Assembly (NCBI RefSeq): GCF_011305995.1
Contig: NZ_CP049910.1
Span: 806,001 to 870,000, forward strand
Origin: Diaphorobacter sp. HDW4A
GTDB taxonomy: Bacteria > Pseudomonadota > Gammaproteobacteria > Burkholderiales > Burkholderiaceae_C
Length of the DNA stretch: 64,000 bases
Direction of reading: 5' to 3'
Shown one piece after another: positions 18,726-28,000 of the stretch. The stretch's first letter is position 1. The number at the start of each line of letters is the position of its first letter. Below the pieces are notes generated by a model that saw only the letters and a list, made by a program, of their open reading frames with translations, was not told the DNA's origin and did no database searches. Both the position numbers and the translations under genes were made by a program.

Positions 18726-19625
18726 TCAAGCTCCCTCCAGCCACAACTTCGCCGCCTTCATCACACACCCTGTCAACCGCTCCAGCGAGGCCTGTGCCGA
18801 GCGCGGATGGGCCCAGTACATCGGCACGTCGAGCGGCTTGCGCGGCACGAGTTCCGCCAGTGTGCCCTGCGCAAGCTGCTGCTCGATCAACACCGTGGGA
18901 TGCATGCCCCAGCCCATGCCGACCTCGCACGCACGCACGTAGCCGTAGTTGGACGGGATGAAGTGGCGCGGCGGGGCGGAGCGTGCCGCCTGCAGGCCGT
19001 ACTGGTGCATCCAGCGGTCCTGCAGCTTGTCGTTGCGGTCGTAGGTCATGATGGGTGCATGGGCCAATGCGGCGGGCGTCACGCCATCGGGGAAGTACTG
19101 CGCCACATAGCTGGGACTGGCGGCGGCAACGTAGCGCATGGTACCCAGAGGCCAGGTGTTGCAGCCCGCAATCGTGGTGCCCGTGGCGGTGACGGCGGCG
19201 ATCACTTCGCCTTCTTTCAAACGCTGGGCGGTGTGGTCCTGATCGTCGATGCGCAGGTCCAGCAGCTCGTTGCTGCCGGTGGTGAATTCGGCCATCGCAT
19301 CCATGAACCAGGTGGAGAGCGAATCGGCGTTCACCGCGAGTTTGAGCGTGGGAATGCGGGTGTCGCTCAGCAGGTCGGGGTTGCTGCGCCGCAGCTCGTT
19401 TTCGAGCAGGGCGACCTGTTCGGCATGCAGGCACAGGCGCTTGCCGGCCTCGGTGCCGGTGCAGGGCGAACCGCGCAGGATCAGCACCTGGCCGACGCGT
19501 TCCTCCAGCAGCTTCACGCGCTGTGAAACGGCGGATGACGTGACATGCAGCTTGCGCGCCGCGCGCTCGAAGCTGCCCTCACGCACCACGGCTGCGAGGG
19601 CTTCCAGTCCGGCGTAATCGAGCAT
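18726..19625 (-). CDS. argP: LysR-family regulator ArgP/LysG
   Basis: A 299-residue LysR regulator of the ArgP (IciA/LysG) subgroup: MLDYAGLEALAAVVREGSFE, then VTSSAVSQRVKLLEERVGQVL and the typical EAGKRLCLHAEQVALLE. It senses arginine or lysine and activates the divergent exporter gene, which here is the LysE/ArgO gene 70 bp away. That pairing, seen in many proteobacteria and in Corynebacterium (lysG/lysE), makes the call strong. Confidence 0.9.
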   Translation of the reverse strand: MLDYAGLEALAAVVREGSFERAARKLHVTSSAVSQRVKLLEERVGQVLILRGSPCTGTEAGKRLCLHAEQVALLENELRRSNPDLLSDTRIPTLKLAVNADSLSTWFMDAMAEFTTGSNELLDLRIDDQDHTAQRLKEGEVIAAVTATGTTIAGCNTWPLGTMRYVAAASPSYVAQYFPDGVTPAALAHAPIMTYDRNDKLQDRWMHQYGLQAARSAPPRHFIPSNYGYVRACEVGMGWGMHPTVLIEQQLAQGTLAELVPRKPLDVPMYWAHPRSAQASLERLTGCVMKAAKLWLEGA

Positions 19626-19669
19626 TAAGTAATCCTTAATATGCGTTAGCGATTTTAAGTTTACTTAAA
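19624..19669. promoter_or_regulatory. Two AT-rich dyads between argP and argO
   Basis: ATTAAG-TAATC-CTTAAT is a perfect dyad at 19624-19640, overlapping the argP start codon. TTTAAGT-TT-ACTTAAA is a perfect 7-bp dyad at 19654-19669. Together they fill the 70-bp divergent region and probably form the ArgP operator and the argO promoter region. An AT-rich patch in otherwise GC-rich DNA supports a regulatory role. Confidence 0.55.
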
Positions 19670-19695
19670 TTTATGGTGGACTCAAAATCGACCCC

Positions 19696-20337
19696 ATGTT
19701 CTTCCAGACCGCAGCAACCTCTTCGTGGCTCGCAGGCTTTACCGTCTGCCTCTCGCTCATCGTCTCCATCGGTGCGCAGAATCTCTATGTTCTGCGCCAG
19801 GCGGTGCAGGGCGAGCATGTGCGCGCTTGCGTGGCGTGGTGCGTGGTGAGCGATGCGCTGCTGGTGGCCGTGGGCGTGGCGGGCATGGCCCAGATTCTCG
19901 GCGCTTCACCGACGCTCGCGCACTACCTCACACTCGGTGGGGCGCTGTTTCTGCTGGCCTATGGCCTGTTCGCATGGCATCGCGCGTTCTTTGCGGCCGA
20001 CCAGAAGCTTGACGCATCCGGCACCAAGGCCGAGCGCAGTCTGCTCACCGTGCTGAGCGCGCTGGCGGTGATCACGCTCGCCAACCCGCATGTGTATCTC
20101 GACACCGTCGTGCTGATCGGCTCCATCGGCGCGCAGCAGGACGGCTGGTACAAGTGGTACTTTGTGATCGGCGCAGCCTGCGCGAGCCTGACCTGGTTCG
20201 TGGTGCTGGCGTTTGCCGGCCGCAAGTTGCAGGGCGTGTTCGCCAATCCCAAGGCCTGGCGCGTGCTCGACACGCTCACCGGCGCGATGATGTTCGTGCT
20301 GGCATGGTGGGTCTATCAGGGGCTGCAGGCAGACTGA
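19696..20337 (+). CDS. argO: LysE/ArgO-family amino-acid exporter
   Basis: A 213-residue inner-membrane exporter of the LysE family, with about six membrane segments. Family motifs are GFTVCLSLIVSIGAQNLYVLRQ near the N-terminus and LANPHVYLDTVVLIGS in the middle. It exports arginine or lysine (or toxic analogues) under ArgP control. The start ATG lies 70 bp from argP on the other strand. Confidence 0.92.
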   Translation: MFFQTAATSSWLAGFTVCLSLIVSIGAQNLYVLRQAVQGEHVRACVAWCVVSDALLVAVGVAGMAQILGASPTLAHYLTLGGALFLLAYGLFAWHRAFFAADQKLDASGTKAERSLLTVLSALAVITLANPHVYLDTVVLIGSIGAQQDGWYKWYFVIGAACASLTWFVVLAFAGRKLQGVFANPKAWRVLDTLTGAMMFVLAWWVYQGLQAD

Positions 20338-20412
20338 GCTGCAGCGAAAATTTTTTCATCCAGGCTGACATCTCGAAAGGATGACGGCTTTTTCTTTTTG
20401 TGGGCTGGCCTG

Positions 20413-20736
20413 TCAGCCCAGCCAGTACTGCAAACCCATGAAGGCCGCCACACCGGCCAGCACGGTCACGAACAGGCTGCGCGACACCAGTCCGCAAACG
20501 GTGGCGATGGCGGCTGCGAGGGCTGAAATGCTGAGTCCGGTCGTGCTGCTCCACTCGGGTTTGAGGATCAACTCGGCTGCGACCATGGCGGCCATGATGG
20601 CGGCGGGGATGAAGCCCAGCCAGTTGCGGGCGGTGATGCCTAAACGGATGCGCGACATCAGCAGAATGGGCAGCACGCGCAGGAGCAGCGTGACGAGGGC
20701 GCTGACGAGCAGCGCGACGTAGCCGGAAGTGCTCAT
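20413..20736 (-). CDS. azlD: AzlD-family branched-chain amino-acid transport protein
   Basis: A 107-residue membrane protein with about four hydrophobic segments and the AzlD pattern (LLLRVLPILLMSRI, then GFIPAAIMAAMVA). It is the small subunit of the AzlCD (YgaZH-type) branched-chain amino-acid exporter. It overlaps the azlC stop by ATGA, so the two are coupled. Its stop lies 75 bp from the convergent argO stop. Confidence 0.9.
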   Translation of the reverse strand: MSTSGYVALLVSALVTLLLRVLPILLMSRIRLGITARNWLGFIPAAIMAAMVAAELILKPEWSSTTGLSISALAAAIATVCGLVSRSLFVTVLAGVAAFMGLQYWLG

Positions 20737-21503
20737 GCTTTGGGACCTTCTTCGCGGTTTGATTTTCGGTTGAGCAGCACCGTCGCGACGGTGGCCCCAC
20801 TCACCGTGGCGAGCAGGATCACCACGTTGGCATCAAGCCGCTTGACGAATACGGCCACCACCAGCACGGCGACCGCTACGGCCACGAGTTCGAGCATGCG
20901 CTGGTGGCTTGCGAGCCAGGTCATCAAGAGCAGGGCGATGAACATGGCGACGAGGCTGAAGCCGAGCCCGTGCACCAGCGATTCGGGCAAGGCGGAGGCG
21001 AGCAGCGCGCCCATGAGGTTGGCGATGATCCAGTTGAGCCAGGCGGTCACGTTGAGCCCGAGCAGCCATGCGAAGGGCAGATCACCATGCTTGTTGCCGT
21101 ATTGCGCAGCGACCGCGAAGGTCTCGTCGGTGAGCAGCGCGCCGCCGATGAGTTTCTGCATCGCGGTGGAGCGGGTGAAGTACATCGCCATGTACGAGCT
21201 CATCAGAATGTGGCGCAGATTGATCAGCAGCACACCGGCGACGATGGACAGCGCACCCGCGCCCGCCGCATAGAGCGAATAGAACAGGAACTGCGCGGAT
21301 CCCGCATAGAGCAGGCCCGAGAGCAGCGTGATCTCTAGCGGCGAAAATCCCGAGACGGTGCCGATGGCGCCCGCCGCGAAGCCGATGCTCCAGTAGCCTA
21401 AAATGGTGGGCAGGCAGGCGATCACACCGGCCTTGAAGAGGTCGGTGGGCGTTGTTGCCGATGGGCTGGAGTCTGGCTCCCTGTTGGTTACGGTGTCGTT
21501 CAC
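20733..21503 (-). CDS. azlC: AzlC-family branched-chain amino-acid exporter subunit
   Basis: A 256-residue inner-membrane protein of the AzlC/YgaZ family. The pattern FKAGVIACLPTILGYWSIGF, LSGLLYAGSAQFLF, INLRHILMSSYM and LTDETFAVA is diagnostic. With AzlD it exports valine and related amino acids. The first 20 residues are hydrophilic and precede the first membrane segment. It lies downstream of the metQ terminator, so it probably has its own promoter. Confidence 0.92.
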   Translation of the reverse strand: MNDTVTNREPDSSPSATTPTDLFKAGVIACLPTILGYWSIGFAAGAIGTVSGFSPLEITLLSGLLYAGSAQFLFYSLYAAGAGALSIVAGVLLINLRHILMSSYMAMYFTRSTAMQKLIGGALLTDETFAVAAQYGNKHGDLPFAWLLGLNVTAWLNWIIANLMGALLASALPESLVHGLGFSLVAMFIALLLMTWLASHQRMLELVAVAVAVLVVAVFVKRLDANVVILLATVSGATVATVLLNRKSNREEGPKA

Positions 21504-21524
21504 GAAAAATCCGATCCGCCAATG

Positions 21525-21551
21525 AAAAAAGCGCTGTCGAAACAGCGCTTT
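21525..21551 (-). terminator. Rho-independent terminator of metQ
   Basis: On the minus strand, GCGCTGT-TTCG-ACAGCGC forms a 7-bp stem (extended by an A/T pair run) with a stable TTCG loop, followed by TTTTTT. It lies 57 bp after the metQ stop and before azlC. Confidence 0.9.
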
Positions 21552-21607
21552 GGGCTTGGCTGCGAGAGGCGGGATTATCCGCCCTTCGCGATTTCCGTGT
21601 CAGTCAC

Positions 21608-22393
21608 TCAGAATGCAGGAACGACTGCACCCTTGTACTTTTCCTGAATGAACTTCTTCACCTCGGCCGAGTGCAGGGCCTTCATCAGCTTGGCGATGAT
21701 GGGGTCGTTGGCACGGTCAGCGCGGGCGGCGACGATGTTGGTGTAAGGCGAATCCGCACCTTCGATGAACAGCGCGTCCTTGGTCGGGTTCAGCTTGGCT
21801 TCGATGGCGTAGTTGGTGTTGATCAGAGCAATGTCCACATCACCCAGCGCGCGCGGCAGCAGAGGGGCTTCGAGTTCCTTGAATTTGAGCTTCTTGGGGT
21901 TCTTCACCACGTCGAGCGGCGTGGGCGTCAGGCTCTTGGGGTCCTTCAGCTCGATCAGGCCTTGCTTGGCCAGCAGAATCAGCGCACGGCCGCCGTTCGA
22001 TGGGTCGTTCGGAATCGCCACGGTTGCGCCGTTCTTCAGATCCTTGATGTTCTTGATCTTGCTGGAGTAGGCGCCGAAGGGCTCCACGTGCACCTTGCCG
22101 TTGGGCACTTCGACCAGCGAGGACTTGCGGTCCTTGTTGTAGCTGTCCAGATAAGGCTTGTGCTGGAAGAAATTGGCGTCGAGCTGCTTGTCTTCCACGG
22201 CGGCATTGGGCTGCACGTAGTCGCTGAATTCCTTGATTTCCAGATCCACGCCGTCGGCCTTGAGCTGGGGCTTCACGAAGTTCAGGATTTCTGCGTGCGG
22301 CACGGACGTGGCGGCGACCTTGAGAACGTCGGCGGCGTTCGCGCCAAAGGCCAGAGCTGCCAGAGCCAGTGCGGTCAGAGATTTCTTCAACAT
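21608..22393 (-). CDS. metQ: MetQ/NlpA-family methionine-binding protein
   Basis: A 261-residue periplasmic binding protein of the MetQ family: VLKVAATSVPHAEILNFVKP, DANFFQHKPYLDSYN, VAIPNDPSNGGRALILLAKQG and ALINTNYAIEA are the family marks. The ATG at 22393 is preferred over the open upstream frame because GAGG lies 11 bases before it and a typical signal peptide follows. The signal peptide ends FGANAADV and has no lipobox Cys, so the protein is probably soluble, not a lipoprotein. No metN or metI is nearby. Confidence 0.88.
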   Translation of the reverse strand: MLKKSLTALALAALAFGANAADVLKVAATSVPHAEILNFVKPQLKADGVDLEIKEFSDYVQPNAAVEDKQLDANFFQHKPYLDSYNKDRKSSLVEVPNGKVHVEPFGAYSSKIKNIKDLKNGATVAIPNDPSNGGRALILLAKQGLIELKDPKSLTPTPLDVVKNPKKLKFKELEAPLLPRALGDVDIALINTNYAIEAKLNPTKDALFIEGADSPYTNIVAARADRANDPIIAKLMKALHSAEVKKFIQEKYKGAVVPAF

Positions 22394-22592
22394 GTCCAGA
22401 TGATCCTCAAAAAGATGTTTCTTTGTAGGCGTCCTTCGCGGCGGGTTGGTTGATTTCAACCTGCGCTTGTGACTGGTAACAGAACGCCAGTGTAATTCGT
22501 TCGGTTGACGATTGCCTCGTTTTTAAATTCATATTCATATAAAGAATGGATATTTAATAACCACAAGGTAGAAGGTCGTCGAGGCAACTTTT

Positions 22593-23306
22593 TCAACGAA
22601 CCACTTCCAGAAGCCGGTCCAGGCCGCCCTGGTTGATTGCCACCTTGGCTTGCGCGCGCACCGCGGGCTTGGCGTGATAGGCCACCGAGAGACCGGCTTC
22701 ACCCATCATCGGCAGGTCGTTGGCGCCATCGCCCACGGCGATGGTCTGGCTTGGGTCGATGCCCATGAGCGAGGCCATCTCGAGCAGTGTGCGACGCTTC
22801 TCGGCACCGTCGCAGATGTCGCCCCAGGCCTGATCGACCATGCGGCCGGTGAGCACGCCGTTCTCGATCTCCAGCATGTTGGAGCGGGCGAAGTCGATGC
22901 CCAGATGCGCCTTCACGCGGTCCGAGAAATAGGTGAAGCCGCCCGAAACCAGCAGCGTCTTGAGGCCGGCCGCCTTGGCTGCGTCGATCAGTTCCTTGGC
23001 ACCGAGGTTGAACTGCAGGCGCTCGGTGAACACGCGGTCCAGGTCGGCCGCGGTCACGCCCTTGAGTAGGGCCACGCGCTGGCGCAGGCTTTCCTTGTAG
23101 TCGGAGATCACGCCTTGCATGGCGGCCTCGGTGATGGCCGCCACTTCAGCCTTGCGGCCCACGGCGTCGGCGATCTCGTCCACGCATTCGATGCTGATGA
23201 GCGTCGAATCCATGTCGAATGCGATCAGCTTGTAGTCAGCCAGCTTGAGAGGCGCAGTGACTGCGCGCAGGACGAGGCCGGGGGCAAATTCTGTGGCTTG
23301 GGGCAT
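22593..23306 (-). CDS. serB: Phosphoserine phosphatase SerB
   Basis: A 237-residue HAD-superfamily enzyme for the last step of serine synthesis, hydrolysing phosphoserine. The nucleophile motif is FDMDSTLISIECVDEIAD, followed by LLVSGGFTYFSDR (motif II) and AVGDGANDLPMMGEAG (motif IV). The long N-terminal extension of the frame (to 23486) is not family-like; the ATG at 23306 (MPQATEFAPG) is chosen. It lacks the N-terminal ACT-like domain of longer SerB proteins. Genes on either side are unrelated. Confidence 0.93.
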   Translation of the reverse strand: MPQATEFAPGLVLRAVTAPLKLADYKLIAFDMDSTLISIECVDEIADAVGRKAEVAAITEAAMQGVISDYKESLRQRVALLKGVTAADLDRVFTERLQFNLGAKELIDAAKAAGLKTLLVSGGFTYFSDRVKAHLGIDFARSNMLEIENGVLTGRMVDQAWGDICDGAEKRRTLLEMASLMGIDPSQTIAVGDGANDLPMMGEAGLSVAYHAKPAVRAQAKVAINQGGLDRLLEVVR

Positions 23307-23430
23307 TTTGGGGAACCAATGCGCAATGCAAATTGAAGGAAAGCCGTAATGGTAGTGCGATTGAGGAATGGCCCGGAAGTGGAGATGATCCGCATGCGAA
23401 AAATGGATCAAAACAGGGGTGGGTTTCCGG

Positions 23431-24111
23431 TCAATGCTCGCCAGAAGGGGGCTTGGGCAGATACAGCCGGTCCGACCAGGTCGCAAGCCATTCAGGCTTG
23501 AATGCGACGAAGATGGCCGTCAGCATTCCGGTGAGGAGGCCATCGCTCCAAGCCATGAGCCAGCGGGCGACCATCGAAAGGCCATTGTCCACCTCAACGG
23601 ACAGGACGTGCCCGCTCCATTGCGCGAGCGCCCCCGTCACGAAGACGCAGGCGACGGTGCCCAGAAACGCGCGCCCGAGCACATAGACGAAGAGACGCGT
23701 GCCGGTGAAACGCCGGATCAGCGCCCCGAGCAGCAGGGCCAGCGTGGCGGGGATGACACCCAGCCAAGTGACGGCACTGACGGCCTCCTCCCAGCTCATC
23801 GCGGGCGAGAGCAGGGCCGCGCAGAGCGCGACGATCCAGAGCACCGGAATCGCCAGCGGCCAACCCAGTGACAGCACCAGCCAGCATGCGCCCGAGAGCT
23901 GCAGCGGCAAGGGCATGTGTATCAGCGAGGGCAGGGCCCAAAGCCACGGCAGAATCACCAGCGTTGCGAGCAGCGGGCTGATCAGCGTGGAGTTGCGCCG
24001 CTGGGGGCCTTCGGGTGTGCGCACCCGCGTGGACGCCAGCATGCGCCACGGCCTGAACCAAAGCGCGATGGCGAGGGCGATGAGGCTGATGGCGGCTTCC
24101 ACGATGAGCAT
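23431..24111 (-). CDS. COG3235-type integral membrane protein
   Basis: A 226-residue membrane protein with five or six hydrophobic segments, including LIVEAAISLIALAIALWF at the N-terminus and LLATLVILPWLWALPSLI. It resembles the COG3235 predicted membrane proteins of betaproteobacteria, whose function is unknown. It ends with a charged cytoplasmic-looking tail (LPKPPSGEH). It lies 124 bp upstream of serB on the same strand. Confidence 0.7.
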   Translation of the reverse strand: MLIVEAAISLIALAIALWFRPWRMLASTRVRTPEGPQRRNSTLISPLLATLVILPWLWALPSLIHMPLPLQLSGACWLVLSLGWPLAIPVLWIVALCAALLSPAMSWEEAVSAVTWLGVIPATLALLLGALIRRFTGTRLFVYVLGRAFLGTVACVFVTGALAQWSGHVLSVEVDNGLSMVARWLMAWSDGLLTGMLTAIFVAFKPEWLATWSDRLYLPKPPSGEH

Positions 24112-24169
24112 GGTGCAGTTACTGTAGCGCAGCCCATCACCGGTGGGAGAGTTTCAGATGGAAGGCAGC

Positions 24170-24862
24170 CTATCTGAGCAAGCCGTAGCCCAGTTGGAGC
24201 TTGCGTTTGCGCGCAGGGTCTTCATTGACCGTATATCGACCCAGGTAGCGGTCTCCCCAGGTCGTGTCGGACACTAGGTCGAAAGCGCAGTCCTGTGCCA
24301 TGTCGCGTATGCAGGCGGCGTTGGGTGACCAGAAATTGGTGATGTCGCCCGCTAGCGCATCATGACGGTAGTAGCGAGCCAATGCGACGTTCTGCTCAAT
24401 GTCATTGGCGGCATGGCTTTCCAGGTACATCGTGCCATGGCACAGCGAGCGGACAATGGCGAGCGCCTTGACCATGTCAGGCAGGTGGTAGAGCACTCCG
24501 AGAAAGATCACATGATCGAAGGTTCCGAGCGTCTTGGCACTCAGGTCGTAGAGATTGCTGCAGTGGTAGTCGAAAGGCTCACCGGAGATGCGCTCCATGA
24601 CACCGAAGCCGTGAGCATCTTTGGAACGGTAATCGACCGCCACGACATGCGCGCCAAGGCGACGGGCTGCGAGCGAAAAGAATCCGTCCGATGGGCCAAT
24701 GTCCAGCACCCGTTGTCCGCTCAGGTCGCTTGGAAGTGACAGCATGTCGAGCAGAAATCCCGGGTCGTAGGAACCCGGGGTGATCACACCCGGATGGATT
24801 TCGAACCGGTGGTGCCAGTGTTTGATGGTCGTGACCAGCCTGCTTGCTTCATCGAATTCCAT
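24170..24862 (-). CDS. CmoB-like SAM-dependent methyltransferase
   Basis: A 230-residue class I methyltransferase. The segment WHHRFEIHPGVITPGSYDP is like the N-terminal region of the CmoB/DUF1698 family, followed by the SAM-binding motif VLDIGPSDGFFSLAARRLG and HVIFLGVLYHLPDMVKAL. True CmoB adds a carboxymethyl group to tRNA wobble uridine; this protein is shorter (CmoB is about 320 residues) and may act on another substrate. The ATG at 24862 is supported by AGGAG about 12 bases upstream. Confidence 0.75.
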   Translation of the reverse strand: MEFDEASRLVTTIKHWHHRFEIHPGVITPGSYDPGFLLDMLSLPSDLSGQRVLDIGPSDGFFSLAARRLGAHVVAVDYRSKDAHGFGVMERISGEPFDYHCSNLYDLSAKTLGTFDHVIFLGVLYHLPDMVKALAIVRSLCHGTMYLESHAANDIEQNVALARYYRHDALAGDITNFWSPNAACIRDMAQDCAFDLVSDTTWGDRYLGRYTVNEDPARKRKLQLGYGLLR

Positions 24863-25016
24863 GCGTGCATCTCCTGAGCGTTTCTTGATTTCTCGTCGCC
24901 TGCGGAACATACCGGGGCAACGGTGAGGGCGTCAACACACGATTGCAATGACTATTCATGCGAGATAGAGAGCGCTTTGGATCTCGAGTGCCGACGCTTG
25001 GTTTGGTTGCAAACAA

Positions 25017-28000
25017 TTAATGTTTCGCGGCCTCGGGAGCCTTGGTGAGCGGCTGCCCGAGACTGCGCAGAATGTCCCGCACCAGATGCGCCCGGTCCTT
25101 GGGGTCGGGCAGTTCGCGTTCGATGCGCAGCTTGTCGTTGCCGGCGAGCTTGATGTGCTTGTTCTTCTGCACCAACTGGATGATGTTCATCGGATCGATC
25201 GGCGGCTGGGGCTTGAAGGTGATATGGATGACGCCCGGTGCGGCGTCGACCTTCTGCACGCCATACGGCTGGCTCATCACGCGCAGGCGGTGCACGTCGA
25301 TCAGCGTCTGCGTCTGGACGGGCAGCTTGCCGAAGCGGTCGACGATTTCTTCGAGCAGGATGTCGATCTGCTGCGTCGTCTTGGCGGTCGCGAGCTTCTT
25401 GTAGAACGACAGGCGCAGGTGCACGTCGCCGCAGTAGTCGTCGGGCAGCAGGGCGGGCGAATGGAGGTTGATGTCAGTGGTGACGGACAGCGGCGAGAGC
25501 AGGTCGGGTTCCTTGCCCGCCTTGAGCGCGGCCACGGCCTCGGACAGCATCTCGTTGTAGAGCTGAAAGCCGATCTCCATCATGTTGCCACTCTGGTTCT
25601 CGCCGAGCACTTCGCCCGCGCCGCGAATCTCGAGGTCGTGCATCGCGAGGTAGAAGCCCGAGCCGAGTTCCTCCATCTGCTGAATGGCCTCGAGCCGCTG
25701 GGCCGCCTGCTTGGTGAGGCCGTCGATGTCGGGCACCATCAGGTAGGCATAGGCTTGGTGGTGCGAGCGGCCCACGCGTCCGCGCAACTGGTGCAATTGG
25801 GCCAGTCCGAACTTGTCGGCGCGGCTCATGATGATGGTGTTGGCGGTGGGCACGTCGATGCCGGTCTCGATGATGGTCGAGCACAGCAGAATGTTGTAGC
25901 GCTGCGCGACGAAATCGCGCATCACCTTCTCCAGCTCGCGCTCGGGCATCTGGCCGTGGGCGACAGCGATGCGCGCCTCGGGCAAGATTTCTTCAAGCTT
26001 CTGCTTGCGGTTCTGGATGGTCTCGACCTCGTTGTGCAGAAAGTAGCACTGGCCGCCGCGCTTCAACTCGCGCAGCACGGCCTCGCGGATCACGCCCGTG
26101 CCCTCGTTGCGCACAAAGGTCTTGATGGCCAGACGACGCTGCGGTGCAGTGGCGATGACCGACAGATCGCGCAGGCCTTCAAGCGCCATGCCCATGGTGC
26201 GCGGAATCGGCGTGGCAGTGAGCGTGAGCACGTCGACCTCGGCACGCAGGGCCTTCATCTGCTCCTTGTGGCGCACGCCGAAACGGTGTTCCTCATCGAT
26301 GATGAGCAGGCCCAGATTCTTGAACTTGGTCGATTCGGAGAGCAGCTTGTGCGTGCCGACGACGATGTCCACCGTGCCCTCGGCGATGCCCTTGACCGCT
26401 GCGGTGATCTCCTTGCCCGAGCGGAAGCGCGAGACCTCGGCGACCTTGATCGGCCACTTCGAGAAGCGGTCGATGAGCGTCTGGAAATGCTGCTCGGCCA
26501 GCAGCGTGGTCGGCGCGAGAAACGCCACCTGCATGCCGCCCATGGCCGCAACGAAAGCGGCACGCAGCGCGACCTCGGTCTTGCCGAAGCCCACGTCGCC
26601 GCAGACCAGCCGGTCCATCGGTTGCGGGCTGATCATGTCCTGAATGACGGCGTGGATTGCGGCCTTCTGGTCTGCGGTTTCATCAAAGCCGAAATCGTTG
26701 GAGAACTGCTCGTAGTCCTGCACGTTGAAGCGGAACGCATGGCCTTGGCGGGCGGCGCGGCGCGCGTAGATGTTGAGCAGCTCGGCGGCGGAGTCGCGCA
26801 CCTGCTCGGCGGCCTTGCGTTTGGCCTTTTCCCACTGGCCGCTGCCGAGCTTGTGCAGCGGCGCCTCGTCGGCCGACACGCCGGTGTAGCGGCTGATGAG
26901 CTGCAGCTGGCTCACCGGCACATAGAGCGCGGCCTTGTCGGCGTATTCGAGGTGCAGGAACTCCTGCATCGCGGGCGTGCCGTCGGGGTTCTTCTGGCCG
27001 ATGTCCATGTTGATCAGGCCGAGGTAACGTCCGATGCCGTGCGCGCTGTGCACCACCGGGTCGCCGACCTTCAGCTCTGACAGGTCCTTGATCAGCGCAT
27101 CGACGTCACTGACCTGCTCCTGCTTGCGGCGGCGGCGTGCGGTGCCGGTGGCGGAGAACAGCTCGGTCTCGGTGACGAAGTCGATGCCGCCCTCGATCCA
27201 GCTGAAGCCGGTGGCGAGCGTCGATGTGGCGATGCCGATCTTTTCGTCTTGCGTGTGCTGGAACTCATCAAGCGAATCGAACGCGGGCGGATTCAGGTGC
27301 GAGGCACGCAGAAAATCGAGCAGGCTTTCGCGGCGACCGTCGCTTTCGGCGAGCAGCAGCACGCGGTGCTGGCCTGACAGGATGTGCGCCTGCAGTTTGG
27401 CGAGCGGGTCTTCCGCGCCGCGGATCACCGAGAGGTCGCCAAGTTTCTGGAAGTGCGCGTTGTCCGGCACGTCCTCGACGTTCGGGCGGATCGCGAGTTG
27501 TGCATGGTCCTTGGCGCGCGCGTAGAACTGGTCGGCGCTCAGGAACAGCGTCTCGGGCGGCAGCACCGGGCGCTCGGGGTCGCCCTGAACGAGGCGAAAG
27601 CGCTCCTTGGTGTCCTGCCAGAAGCGCAGGAACGCGGCTTCCAGATCACCATGCAGCACGACAGTGGTGTCGGCGCCGAGGTAGTCGAACATCGTCGCCG
27701 TGTCGTCGAAGAACAGCGGCAGGTAGTACTCGATGCCCGCCGTCGCCACGCCGTTGCCCATGTCCTTGTAGATACGGCTCTTGGTGGGATCACCCTCGAG
27801 CAGTTCGCGCCAGCGGCTGCGGAACTTGGCGCGCGCATCGTCGTCCATCGGAAACTCGCGCCCGGGCAGCAGGCGCACCTCGGGCACGGGGTAGAGGCTG
27901 CGCTGCGTGTCCGGGTCGAAGGTGCGGATGGTGTCGATCTCGTTGTCGAACAGGTCGACGCGGTACGGCACGGTCGAGCCCATCGGGAACAGGTCGATCA

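Noticed and set aside
25020..27080. A 686-residue plus-strand open frame opposite mfd
   Set aside because: It is the mirror of the Mfd coding frame in GC-rich DNA. Its composition (rich in His, Leu, Arg, Val) is that of an antisense shadow, and it shows no domain.
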